Positions 23,885 to 31,761 of a DNA stretch of 44,296 nucleotides are shown piece by piece. The notes under the pieces are model-generated. The model saw only the letters and a list, made by a program, of their open reading frames with translations, did no database searches and was not told where the DNA came from. Source of the DNA: Chryseobacterium luteum. GTDB taxonomy: Bacteria; Bacteroidota; Bacteroidia; Flavobacteriales; Weeksellaceae. Made by a program: the position numbers and the translations under genes. Every line of letters begins with the position of its first letter. The first letter of the stretch is position 1. Where the stretch lies: positions 1 through 44,296 of the forward strand of contig NZ_JPRO01000025.1 of NCBI RefSeq assembly GCF_000737785.1. The letters run 5' to 3'.

Positions 23885-26287
23885 TTATTTCTTCAGACAC
23901 TTCTCAAGGAACTGGTCCTGTTCCCATAAAAGGTGTAAGATATTTTCTTTAGCCACATACCCGTGGGCTTCTTTCGGAAGCAGAACCATTTTTACAGGTG
24001 CTCCTAAATTTTTCAGAGCCTGGAAATATCTTTCGGTCTGTAGAGTGAAAGTTCCCGGATTATTATCGGCATCACCATGAACCAAAAGCATCGGTGTTTT
24101 CATTTTGTCTGCATTCATAAATGGAGACATCGTGTTATAGATCTCCGGAACATCCCAGTAATTTCTCTGTTCGCTCTGGAATCCGAATGGAGTTAACGTC
24201 CTGTTATAAGCCCCACTTCTGGCAATACCACAGGCAAAAAGTTTAGAATGGGTTAAAAGGTTGGCTGTCATAAAAGCACCATAAGAATGTCCTCCGACAG
24301 CTACTTTTTTCTTATCAATATATCCTAACTGATCCACGGCATTGATCGCGGCTTCAGCATTGGCTACCAGCTGTGGAATGAAGGTGTCATTAGGTTCTGT
24401 TTTTCCTTCTCCGATGATCGGGAAAGCAGCATCATCCAGTATGGCATATCCTTTTGTAGTCCAGTATACGAAAGATCCGTAGTATGGAAATGTAAAGTCA
24501 TTTGGATTCTGGGTATTCTGACCTGCTGTATTTTTATCTTTATATTCCGTAGGATAAGCCCAGATGAGTAAAGGAAGCTTTTCTTTCTTGGCTTTTCTGT
24601 CGTAATTGGCAGGCAGATAAAGAGTTCCTGTTAAAGTAACTCCGTCATTTCTTTTATAGGTAATTACCTCTTTATAAACGTCTTTAATACTTTCAAAAGG
24701 ATTCGCAAATTGGGTTACTGCTTCTGCTTTATTGGATTTAATATTCTTTTTAAAATAGTTTGGGTACATGCTTGGCGACTGCTGGGTCGTCAAAATCTCA
24801 CCCTTGGAAGGATTAAGGATATCAATAATCTCCTCCTTACCATTCTTAACGTTGGAAGTGTAAAGTCTTTTCTTTTTAAGTGACTTTACATCCATTTCAT
24901 CGATAAAAGGATGCTGTCCGTCCTTTGTAAATCCGTCTCCGATCAGGTAGGCTTTTCCTCCCTTCATATCAATTACAGATCTTCCGTACTGGTTTTTCGC
25001 CATGTTAAAATTTCCCGGATCACTGTATACATCCTGATAATTTCTGTCATCAATGATTTTTGATTCACCATTATTAAGATCAACCAAATAAGATTTGGTA
25101 TTCCTCGTATCATACCAGCCTTCAGAAACTACGGCGTAATGGTCATTCGTCCAGCTTACCCCATCATATCTTTGTTTTGTCTTAAAGAATGATTTTGGAG
25201 CAGCAGTAAAGGGTGCTTCCCAAGTAAAAATCTCATCCCTGTATTCTGCAGGTTTAGACTGGTCACCTCCGTCCAGTGCTTCAGCAAACAATAATGTTGC
25301 CGGGGCATCACTTCTCCAAACCATGTTTCGTTTTCCTGTTCTTACGGATGAAAATCCTTTCGGCATTATTTCATTCAAAGGAACTTCGTTTACTACTTTT
25401 ACTTCATTCCCTTTCATGTCATACACGGTAGCTGTCAGCGGAAATCTGTTTAATGGAACAATGTATGAGAACGGTTTTTTGATCACAGTCGCCATTAAAT
25501 AATTCCCATCCGGAGAAAAGCTTAAACCGGAATACATATTCTGATCTTTTACTTTTTTAAGGTTTCCGGTAAGATCTGCATTGTAAATTTCAGAAGCGGT
25601 AAGAACCTCAAAGTTCTTTTCATCCTGAGGATTCTTTAAAAGATCCTGATACGTCCTGTTCTGAGAAACTTTACCATCTGCTGTTGAAACAATAGGTCCT
25701 GTCGGAAGATCTTTACCAGAGTCGATAAGAGCAGGTCTGTTCTGCGGAAGTGTTCTGATCAGAAGACTTTGTGAATCGTTGTACCATATGTACGGTGATC
25801 CTAAATTCGCATTCAGATTATCAGCTGTGATTTTTTTCGCTGAAGCCGTTTCCATGTCTACAACCCAAAGCTCCACTCCTTTTGCCGTGGTATTGGTAAA
25901 TGCCAATTTCTTTTCGTCCGGCGAAAATGATATATAAGTGATTTTAGCATTGTCAGGCAGATTTTTCACCTGAACCTCATTTTTATCATTGAGTTTTCTG
26001 ATCTTCAGATTATTGGAATAAGTAATGCTGCTTGAAATATTAGTAACCGGATTGATTCTTAACCCTGCAAGTTTCATTTCCTGCTGATTCAGATCTTCCA
26101 GTGTTTTATATGTAGGACGGTACGTGAAAACCACCCAGTCTTTTTTGCTGTTCATCAGAACACTTGGAGGTCTTTCATAATCGGCAAGTTTTAGGATCTC
26201 CGCAGATGGTTTTTGATAAGTGATATTCTCCTGTGCATCATAGAAATTGAGAAATGCCAGAAGGCAAATGGTCAGTTTTATCTTCAT
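23885..26287 (-). CDS. S9 family serine peptidase, prolyl oligopeptidase type
   Basis: 800 residues with a signal peptide (MKIKLTICLLAFLNFYDA), so periplasmic or secreted. Residues 90-520 have WD-like segments (ISFSPDEKKLAFTNT, GLSFSPDGNYLMA) forming the beta-propeller gate. The C-terminal alpha/beta hydrolase (about 545-800) holds the triad: Ser in GGHSYGAFM, Asp in HGDADNNPG and His775 in KEAHGY. The family cleaves short peptides after Pro or other residues; similar flavobacterial enzymes are annotated as dipeptidyl or acylaminoacyl peptidases, and I cannot choose between these. Divergently transcribed from the GG-leader peptide gene at 26418. Confidence 0.93.
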   Translation of the reverse strand: MKIKLTICLLAFLNFYDAQENITYQKPSAEILKLADYERPPSVLMNSKKDWVVFTYRPTYKTLEDLNQQEMKLAGLRINPVTNISSSITYSNNLKIRKLNDKNEVQVKNLPDNAKITYISFSPDEKKLAFTNTTAKGVELWVVDMETASAKKITADNLNANLGSPYIWYNDSQSLLIRTLPQNRPALIDSGKDLPTGPIVSTADGKVSQNRTYQDLLKNPQDEKNFEVLTASEIYNADLTGNLKKVKDQNMYSGLSFSPDGNYLMATVIKKPFSYIVPLNRFPLTATVYDMKGNEVKVVNEVPLNEIMPKGFSSVRTGKRNMVWRSDAPATLLFAEALDGGDQSKPAEYRDEIFTWEAPFTAAPKSFFKTKQRYDGVSWTNDHYAVVSEGWYDTRNTKSYLVDLNNGESKIIDDRNYQDVYSDPGNFNMAKNQYGRSVIDMKGGKAYLIGDGFTKDGQHPFIDEMDVKSLKKKRLYTSNVKNGKEEIIDILNPSKGEILTTQQSPSMYPNYFKKNIKSNKAEAVTQFANPFESIKDVYKEVITYKRNDGVTLTGTLYLPANYDRKAKKEKLPLLIWAYPTEYKDKNTAGQNTQNPNDFTFPYYGSFVYWTTKGYAILDDAAFPIIGEGKTEPNDTFIPQLVANAEAAINAVDQLGYIDKKKVAVGGHSYGAFMTANLLTHSKLFACGIARSGAYNRTLTPFGFQSEQRNYWDVPEIYNTMSPFMNADKMKTPMLLVHGDADNNPGTFTLQTERYFQALKNLGAPVKMVLLPKEAHGYVAKENILHLLWEQDQFLEKCLKK

Positions 26288-26360
26288 ATAAATTCGTTTC
26301 CTACGAATGTAGTGATTTTTAGTATAAAAGTAAAGCTGTTAGTTTTTTTAACACACAGAC

Positions 26361-26390
26361 TTGTGATATAACTAAATACTTTTATATTAG
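26361..26390 (+). promoter_or_regulatory. Promoter of the GG-leader peptide gene
   Basis: TTG (26361-26363), a 19-nt spacer and TATATTAG (26383-26390), followed by a leader of about 20 nt before ATG 26418. Confidence 0.6.
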
Positions 26391-26417
26391 CAGTATCAAA
26401 CAATTAAAATATTTATC

Positions 26418-26579
26418 ATGAAAAATTTAAAAAAATTATCAAAAAGAGATTTAAAAACCATCATCGGAGGACAGGCGCCGTCATGCCCTTCCGGATACAA
26501 GCCATGCGTAGCCGGAGAAGATGAAAACGGAACAATTGTATGGACCTGTGTATGGTCTTCTCTACCTTGCAAGCCATAA
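26418..26579 (+). CDS. Small GG-leader bacteriocin-like peptide
   Basis: 53 residues. The leader MKNLKKLSKRDLKTIIGG is a classic double-glycine leader of the KLSxxDLKxIxGG type. The core of 35 residues begins QAPSC and contains four cysteines (23, 30, 44, 51), Trp42 and Trp46, and ends PCKP. Such peptides are cut after GG and exported by C39-peptidase ABC transporters. Neither a transporter nor a modification enzyme is in this window, so processing must occur in trans. Possible roles are a bacteriocin, a signal peptide or a RiPP precursor. The gene has its own promoter and terminator; it is real in my view despite its length, because promoter, leader and terminator all line up. Confidence 0.85.
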   Translation: MKNLKKLSKRDLKTIIGGQAPSCPSGYKPCVAGEDENGTIVWTCVWSSLPCKP

Positions 26580-26590
26580 TAAAAACAAAA

Positions 26591-26614
26591 AGAGCATTAG
26601 TTTCCTAATGCTCT
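26591..26614. terminator. Bidirectional terminator between the peptide gene and DoxX
   Basis: AGAGCATTAG / CTAATGCTCT, a 10-bp perfect stem with the loop TTTC and A- or T-rich tracts on both sides. Confidence 0.88.
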
Positions 26615-26634
26615 CTATTTATTTTCAAACCTGT

Positions 26635-27063
26635 TTACCAGTCCGAAGCTCTTTTTCTTTTTTCTATCATATGATCTACCGATACTTTTCCTGCGCCAAA
26701 TGCCATCAGGAGAAGATAGACAGACAGATAGATAAGGCTCATTTCTCTTTTTTCAAAAGGATCTGCTCCGTGAACGACAAAAGCAGCAATGAACATTGTA
26801 AAAATCAGAAAACCTAAAGAAATCCTGGTAAAAAGACCAAGTATTAGGAATATTGAACAGACAAATTCAGCAATTACAGTAAGAACAAGGGTCACTAACG
26901 GACCTAATCCTATAAAGTCGAAAAATTCAATTTTACCGCCTTCCAAAAGCATCTGAAGCTTCGGGAAACCATGAGAAAGCATAGCAAAACCTACAAATAT
27001 TCTCACTACCAATAAAATAATATCTTTAGGTACTGAGCTGGAATTTGACTTGAAATAGTTCAT
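26635..27063 (-). CDS. DoxX family membrane protein
   Basis: 142 residues with four membrane segments. The N-terminal VVRIFVGFAMLSHGFPKLQ and later AEFVCSIFLILGLFTRI and FIAAFVVHGADPF are characteristic DoxX blocks. DoxX proteins are inner-membrane components linked to thiol or quinone redox reactions in some systems, but the role here is not known. It ends at the terminator shared with the GG-leader peptide and lies 67 nt downstream of era on the same strand, so an era-doxX transcript is possible. Confidence 0.9.
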   Translation of the reverse strand: MNYFKSNSSSVPKDIILLVVRIFVGFAMLSHGFPKLQMLLEGGKIEFFDFIGLGPLVTLVLTVIAEFVCSIFLILGLFTRISLGFLIFTMFIAAFVVHGADPFEKREMSLIYLSVYLLLMAFGAGKVSVDHMIEKRKRASDW

Positions 27064-27130
27064 TTACTAAAAATTTAAACTAAAGATAATAAAAATCTTT
27101 TAATAGAACGGAATCACAAGCGTTTTTAGT

Positions 27131-28006
27131 TTATCTGTACCCGAAATTTTTCAAATCCCTGTCGTTTTTACGCCAGTCTTTTTTCACTTTTACAAACAGG
27201 TTCAAATGAATTTTTTTGGAAAAGAATTTTTCCAGATCCAGCCTGGCTTCTGTTCCCACTTTCTTGATGGCATCTCCTTTGTGTCCGATGATAATTCCTT
27301 TCTGGGTATCTCTTTCAACATAGATAATAGAATCGATGAAAATAATGCCTTCTTTTTCTTTAAACTGCTCGGTAACCACTTCTACAGAATAAGGAATTTC
27401 TTTCTCATAGTTTAAAAGGATTTTTTCACGGATTGCCTCGTTTACGAAGAACCTTTCCGGCTTATCGGTATACTGTTCCTTATCATAATAAGCGGGGCTT
27501 TCCGGCAGCAGGGATCTTAATTTCGGCAGAATGATATCTGTATTGAAGGCATTCAGAGCAGATATGGGAAGGATCTCAGCTTTCGGGATCCTGTTGTGCC
27601 ATTCTTCTACCAGTTTTTCAAGCCCTTCCTGATTAGTCTGGTCTACTTTATTCAATAAAAGCAATACCGGAACCGGGATCTTATTAAGTTTATCTATTAA
27701 AAATTCCGAAGGTTCAGTTTTATCGGTGACGTCTACGATGAATAAAAATACATCGGCATCCTGTAAAGAATCCTTTACAAAATCCATCATTTTCTCCTGA
27801 AGTCCATATTTTGCGTCTAAAACTCCAGGGGTATCGGAAAATACGATCTGTAAGTCTTCTTCATTATAAATTCCAAAAATTCTGTGGCGTGTAGTCTGCG
27901 CCTTTTGTGTTACGATAGCCAATTTCTCCCCCATTAATTGGTTTAATAAGGTAGATTTTCCAGCATTAGGCTTTCCGACTATATTTACGAATCCTGCTTT
28001 GTGCAT
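27131..28006 (-). CDS. era: GTPase Era
   Basis: 291 residues, the usual length. Era binds GTP and the 3' end of 16S rRNA and is needed for 30S ribosome maturation. G1 is GKPNAGKST (11-19), the switch region has QTTRHR (38-42), G3 is DTPG (58-61), G4 NKVD (119-122) and G5 SAL. The C-terminal KH domain has GHKGDAIKKVG and ends in KVKKDWRKNDRDLKNFGY, the conserved tail. Located at the membrane-associated ribosome assembly stage. The 375-nt upstream gap contains the remnant at 28137 on the other strand. Confidence 0.97.
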   Translation of the reverse strand: MHKAGFVNIVGKPNAGKSTLLNQLMGEKLAIVTQKAQTTRHRIFGIYNEEDLQIVFSDTPGVLDAKYGLQEKMMDFVKDSLQDADVFLFIVDVTDKTEPSEFLIDKLNKIPVPVLLLLNKVDQTNQEGLEKLVEEWHNRIPKAEILPISALNAFNTDIILPKLRSLLPESPAYYDKEQYTDKPERFFVNEAIREKILLNYEKEIPYSVEVVTEQFKEKEGIIFIDSIIYVERDTQKGIIIGHKGDAIKKVGTEARLDLEKFFSKKIHLNLFVKVKKDWRKNDRDLKNFGYR

Positions 28007-28136
28007 ATATTATTTTTTAGGCTCAATATTGAACCGGGCTGCAAAGTTAGTGAAAACAAAATTTAATTGGGTTTTGTTTCCGTGAAAAGTAAGTGCAGCC
28101 TTTCAAAAAGTAATATATTTATGACAAAATTGATCT

Positions 28137-28306
28137 ATGACAGGAGCAGAAAAGCATTTTGTTGAATTATAGGCAGAAATCCAGGAAGCTCAGCAGGGAA
28201 AAATGTTTGGTGCTATTTTCCTGAAAGCTCCCAATGGCAAAGCATTATTATTGAAAATGAAAATATTGCAATAAAGCTTAGTGGATCACTCTTAGAAGAA
28301 GCTTAA
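28137..28306 (+). pseudogene. Degraded TfoX-like (N-terminal domain) gene
   Basis: From ATG 28137 one frame reads MTGAEKHFVEL, then a TAG (28170-28172), then continues in the same frame as AEIQEAQQGKMFGAIFLKAP and NGKA. The frame then shifts, and another frame continues the same domain as IENENIAIKLSGSLLEEA to TAA at 28304-28306. The GKMFGA..LK.PNGKA block matches small TfoX-N/MmcQ-like proteins of about 110 residues. The C-terminal half is missing. At least one nonsense change, one frameshift and a truncation mark it as dead. It accounts for most of the gap between era and the Crp/Fnr gene. Confidence 0.65.
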
Positions 28307-28381
28307 ATAGCTTCCTCGTATTATTTTCAATACATTGAATGAATATTATATAGCTTAATCTGACCATATTAGAATTCACCT

Positions 28382-28945
28382 ATGGATATAGACAAGATCC
28401 TCGACCGCATTTATGTACTGCCCGAAGCTTCTAAAAATGCTTTGAAACAGTATATCACGGAAGTATCGCATCCTAAATATTTCTGCCTTATGAAAGCGGA
28501 TAAGATCATTCCGTATATTTATTTTATCAGGAAAGGTATTGTGCGCGCTTATGCTTCTACTGCTGAGAATGATATCACCTTTTGGTTCGGAAGTGAAGGC
28601 GAAACAGTAGTTTCCATGAAAAGCTATGTGGAAGACAAGCCGGGTTATGAAAGCATTGAGCTTCTGGAAGACTGCGATCTCTACATTCTGAAAACAGAAA
28701 GCCTGAGAAAACTTTTTAACGAAGACATTCACATTGCCAACTGGGGAAGGAAATTTGCGGAAAAAGAGCTTGTGAAAACGGAGGAACTCATCATTTCAAG
28801 GCAGTTTAAAACGTCTCTGGAACGCTATAAAGACCTGATGATCAACAAGCCTGATCTTTTAAAAAGAGTTCAACTGGGACATATTGCGTCTTATCTTGGA
28901 ATTACACAGGTAAGCTTGAGCAGGATCCGTGCAGAAATAAAATAA
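28382..28945 (+). CDS. Crp/Fnr family transcriptional regulator
   Basis: 187 residues. Residues 10-125 are a cyclic-nucleotide-binding-like beta barrel (YIYFIRKGIVRAYAS, then DITFWFGSEGETVVSM, ESIELLEDCDLYIL). The C-terminal winged helix carries LGHIASYLGITQVSLSRIRAEI, the Crp-type recognition helix. No FNR cysteine cluster is seen, so it is likely a ligand-responsive or orphan effector of the flavobacterial type. Directly downstream on the same strand is an SMR exporter, and adjacent Crp-like genes often control such exporters, but a 230-nt gap with a repeat element separates them, so cotranscription is uncertain. Confidence 0.9.
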   Translation: MDIDKILDRIYVLPEASKNALKQYITEVSHPKYFCLMKADKIIPYIYFIRKGIVRAYASTAENDITFWFGSEGETVVSMKSYVEDKPGYESIELLEDCDLYILKTESLRKLFNEDIHIANWGRKFAEKELVKTEELIISRQFKTSLERYKDLMINKPDLLKRVQLGHIASYLGITQVSLSRIRAEIK

Positions 28946-29093
28946 GAAAGCTGAAAGCTGGAAGAGGGAGGCCGGAAGTTACTACTGGTTATTCATTTTT
29001 AATAGTTTCCCTAAAAATGAATAAATTGTGTGCTATAGTTGTGCTTTAGGGTATCAATAATTTCCCTCTTCCAGCATCAAACTTCCTGACTCA
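28946..29093. repeat. Mirrored heptamer-repeat element after the Crp/Fnr gene
   Basis: Five consecutive 7-nt units starting with GAAAGCT begin on the base after the stop codon (28946-28980). Five units of the reverse-complement family lie at 29059-29093, in the same phase. The arms share the perfect 13-bp inverted repeat GCTGGAAGAGGGA (28957-28969 with 29063-29075). A second, perfect 12-bp hairpin (28989-29000 with 29013-29024) is nested in the interior. No coding capacity is seen. Confidence 0.75.
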
Positions 29094-29177
29094 GATTAAA
29101 ATAAATTTATTTTTTAACAATTGTAAAATTTTGTTTCCTTTCAAATCCTGAAATTTGCAGAAGAGAAAATAAAAAAA

Positions 29178-29504
29178 ATGAATTGGATTATTTTAATCAT
29201 CGCGGGATTATTTGAGGTTGCTTTTGCCTCCTGTCTGGGAAAAGCCAAAGAAACATCAGGGTCCGAGATGTATTGCTGGTATGCCGGTTTCCTGGTGACC
29301 ATGACGATCAGTATGGTACTATTAATCAAGGTTACGCAAACTCTTCCAATTGGGACGGCTTATGCGGTATGGACAGGGATAGGAGCAGTAGGAACAGCGC
29401 TTATGGGAATTTTCTTTTTTAAAGATCCTGTAAGTTTTTGGAGGGTATTTTTTATCGTAACCTTAATTGGTTCAGTAGTAGGACTGAAATCTGTATCCCA
29501 CTAA
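29178..29504 (+). CDS. SMR family exporter, Gdx/SugE-like
   Basis: 108 residues with four membrane segments, the size of small multidrug resistance proteins. The essential substrate- and proton-binding Glu13 is in IIAGLFEVAFA. TQTLPIGTAYAVWTGIGAVGTAL is the conserved TM3 block. The mixture resembles the SugE/Gdx subgroup, which exports guanidinium, more than EmrE, but this is an inference from motif style. It should dimerise in the inner membrane and exchange substrate for protons. No guanidine riboswitch is seen upstream. It ends at a bidirectional terminator. Confidence 0.9.
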   Translation: MNWIILIIAGLFEVAFASCLGKAKETSGSEMYCWYAGFLVTMTISMVLLIKVTQTLPIGTAYAVWTGIGAVGTALMGIFFFKDPVSFWRVFFIVTLIGSVVGLKSVSH

Positions 29505-29532
29505 AATCAAAAAATAATTTCTATCTATATTA

Positions 29533-29567
29533 AATAAACCCGTCCTCATATAGAAGACGGGTTTATT
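29533..29567. terminator. Bidirectional terminator between the SMR and methyltransferase genes
   Basis: AATAAACCCGTC / GACGGGTTTATT, a perfect 12-bp stem with an 11-nt loop. It is followed by T-rich tracts and lies between convergent genes. Confidence 0.88.
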
Positions 29568-29570
29568 GTT

Positions 29571-30338
29571 TTATTTTTTGAAAACTACGGGTAAGATCTC
29601 GTTTTCTCTTAATCCGTATTTTTTGATTTCTTCTTCTGAAAAATTCCGGGAATAGAAATTGGGTTCTGTTTCAAAACCTGCTTTTCTCAGGCGGTCGAAA
29701 TAATCCATTCCGTACCAACGGACGTGGTCATACTGGCCAAAATGCTTCTGACGTTCTTTCGGATCCGTGATCGAAAAATCTTCATAGGTTTTTTCCATAG
29801 AGTTTCTCATCGGGACCTGAAAAATCCCCCAGCCTCCCGGTTTCATCACTCTGTACAATTCACTGATAGCCTTAGCATCATCTTCGATATGTTCCAGAAC
29901 ATGATTACAGAAAACAATATCAAAACTTTCATTCTCAAAGGGTAAATCCAGAATATCCGCTTTTACATCCACAATAGGAGAAAAAAGGTCTGCAGAAATA
30001 TAATTCAGGTTTTTCATCATCTTGAATTTCCTCAGAAATTCCTGTTCAGGAGCGATATGCAGAATTTTAGCGTTTTTAATGAAAAAATCAGTCTCATTCT
30101 GAAGATAAAGCCACATCTGGCGGTGTCTTTCCAGGCTTAAGGTTCCGGGAGAAAGTGCATTTTCCCTTTGCTTTCCATAGCCGTAAGGAAGGAATTTCCG
30201 GTAAGATCTTCCGTCGATAGGATCATAGAATTCATTTCCTTTGAAAAACTGATAAATAAGCGGTCTCGCCCAGATGCTCATTTTAATAAGCATTGGGCGA
30301 GGTATTTTATTGAGTAAAAGTTTAGTTACTTTTTTCAT
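29571..30338 (-). CDS. Class I SAM-dependent methyltransferase
   Basis: 255 residues. A Rossmann methyltransferase domain (about 85-200) with motif I ILHIAPEQEF, then ADLFSPIVDVKADILDLPFE and DIVFCNHVLEHIEDD with the acidic post-I segment, and VMKPGGWGIFQVP. The N-terminal basic helix region (MKKVTKLLLNKIPRPM) is unusual. The substrate is unknown. Its start codon overlaps the stop of methionine aminopeptidase by one base, indicating translational coupling and a shared transcript. Confidence 0.88.
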   Translation of the reverse strand: MKKVTKLLLNKIPRPMLIKMSIWARPLIYQFFKGNEFYDPIDGRSYRKFLPYGYGKQRENALSPGTLSLERHRQMWLYLQNETDFFIKNAKILHIAPEQEFLRKFKMMKNLNYISADLFSPIVDVKADILDLPFENESFDIVFCNHVLEHIEDDAKAISELYRVMKPGGWGIFQVPMRNSMEKTYEDFSITDPKERQKHFGQYDHVRWYGMDYFDRLRKAGFETEPNFYSRNFSEEEIKKYGLRENEILPVVFKK

Positions 30339-31147
30339 TAAAAATCCAATTGGAATGGCTTTTCTTCATCACTTACGATACCCAGAGCCTCATAAACATA
30401 TCTGAATGTTGAAAGCAGTACCGGTTTTCCGTTGATCACCGCTACATCGTGCTCAAAATGGGCAGAAGGCAGGTTGTCCAAAGTAGTTACCGTCCAGCCG
30501 TCATTATGGAATTTCACTTTTTCCGTTCCTAGATTCACCATCGGTTCGATAGCAATGGTAAGACCGTCTTTGATTACTTTTCCGCTTCCCTGTCTTCCGT
30601 AATTCGGAACCTGCGGGTCTTCGTGCATTTTTCTTCCAAGGCCGTGGCCTACAAGCTCTTTCACTACACCGTATCCTGCTTTTTCACAATGTGCCTGGAT
30701 CGCATGGGAAATATCCCCTATCCTTTTTCCTCTTACACATTGCTCAATCCCTTTGTAAAGGGACTCTTTGGTTACCTGCAACAGTTTTTTGACCTCAGGC
30801 TTCACTTCCCCGATCTCAAACGTATAGGCATGGTCTCCTACAAAACCGTTAAGAATAACGCCACAGTCTACAGAAAGAACATCTCCTTCCTGTATAATAT
30901 CATTATTGGGAAAACCGTGAACAACCTGGTCATTCGGAGAAATACATAAAGAATTCGGGAACCCTCCATATCCTAAGAAAGCAGGTTCAGCTCCGTGATC
31001 TTTAATGAAATCGTAGGCCAGCTTATCAAGATATAAGGTATTGATTCCAGGTTTTATTTCTTTTGCAAGCATTCCCAGTGTTTTTGAAACCAGTTGTGCG
31101 CTCTCCTTCATCAGACGGAGTTCCTCTATTGTTTTTAATTGAATCAT
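30338..31147 (-). CDS. map: Type I methionine aminopeptidase
   Basis: 269 residues. Removes the N-terminal Met of nascent proteins. The di-metal ligands are all present: Asp94 (VDCG), Asp105 (GDHAYTF), His168 (GHGLG), Glu201 (AIEPM) and Glu232 (FEHDV), with the catalytic His77 in VVHGFP. There is no long N-terminal extension, as expected of the class Ia enzyme. The stop overlaps the start of the methyltransferase gene. The upstream 31148-31236 gap holds the mirrored repeat described separately. Confidence 0.97.
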   Translation of the reverse strand: MIQLKTIEELRLMKESAQLVSKTLGMLAKEIKPGINTLYLDKLAYDFIKDHGAEPAFLGYGGFPNSLCISPNDQVVHGFPNNDIIQEGDVLSVDCGVILNGFVGDHAYTFEIGEVKPEVKKLLQVTKESLYKGIEQCVRGKRIGDISHAIQAHCEKAGYGVVKELVGHGLGRKMHEDPQVPNYGRQGSGKVIKDGLTIAIEPMVNLGTEKVKFHNDGWTVTTLDNLPSAHFEHDVAVINGKPVLLSTFRYVYEALGIVSDEEKPFQLDF

Positions 31148-31236
31148 TGTATTAATTTACCAATGTATCAGTGTTACAATATCATCAACAGATCATTGTT
31201 ACACTGTTATACTATTAAATTGTTATATTATATGTT
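31148..31236. repeat. Mirrored TAACA-type octamer repeat between HAD and map genes
   Basis: Reading in the sense (minus) direction from just after the HAD gene stop, 8-nt units such as ATAACAAT and ATAACAGT follow in register. A second arm, whose reverse complement is also in 8-nt register (TGTATCAG, TGTTACAA), runs to the ATG of map. The arms are imperfectly complementary around a short interior. The unit matches the array at 18542-18573. It fills the whole intergenic gap, so it becomes part of any HAD-map transcript. Confidence 0.6.
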
Positions 31237-31668
31237 TTACCAGAAAAGTCCTTTTTTCTTTTCTTTTTTTAATTTTGAATAAGCCAGAACTTCTTTTCCT
31301 TCCACGCGGAATTCTATTCTTTCCTGGATAATATTGTAAATTTCTCCCCATCCCGGAAACCCTCCAAGATTTCTGTCATCGATGAACCAGTCTGCATCCA
31401 GTTTTCTGGACTGATTTTCAGAATCGAAGACTTCTCCTTCAAAGCTGGAATTTACGGCATAAAATTCAACACCGTTCTTTTTGCAGAATTCTACGGCTTC
31501 GTCTAATGTTTTACCATGTCTGTATGTCCAGAGAATTAATCTGTATCCTTCTGCCTGAAGTTTCTTTAATGTTTCGAAAGCAAAAATTTTCGCTTTTCCA
31601 ATTGCCGGATATGCATCATCAACAATAGTTCCGTCGAAATCCACAGCAATTTTTTTATTATTTAACAT
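31237..31668 (-). CDS. HAD-superfamily phosphatase, BT0820-like
   Basis: 143 residues from ATG 31668, chosen since MLNNKKIAVDFDGTIV puts the catalytic motif at the N-terminus; the longer frame adds 20 hydrophobic residues unlike the family. Motif I is DFDGTIVDD (nucleophile and acid Asp), motif II/III are LWTYRHGKTLDEAV and DWFIDDRNLGG. No cap domain is present. The small BT0820-like family has a HAD phosphatase fold with unknown substrate. The C-terminus is Lys-rich. Likely the first gene of the transcript leading into map. Confidence 0.88.
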   Translation of the reverse strand: MLNNKKIAVDFDGTIVDDAYPAIGKAKIFAFETLKKLQAEGYRLILWTYRHGKTLDEAVEFCKKNGVEFYAVNSSFEGEVFDSENQSRKLDADWFIDDRNLGGFPGWGEIYNIIQERIEFRVEGKEVLAYSKLKKEKKKGLFW

Positions 31669-31705
31669 TTTGTCCTTTTTTAGCTTTGCAAAGATAAGAA
31701 ATAAA

Positions 31706-31732
31706 AAGAGTGCCGAAAACGATGGCACTCTT
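31706..31732 (-). terminator. Terminator of the acyl-ACP desaturase gene
   Basis: AAGAGTGCC / GGCACTCTT, 9 bp with a 9-nt loop, followed on the minus strand by TTTTTAT. Confidence 0.8.
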
Positions 31733-31761
31733 AAGTTTTTATAATTTAATGGTAAGCGGAA

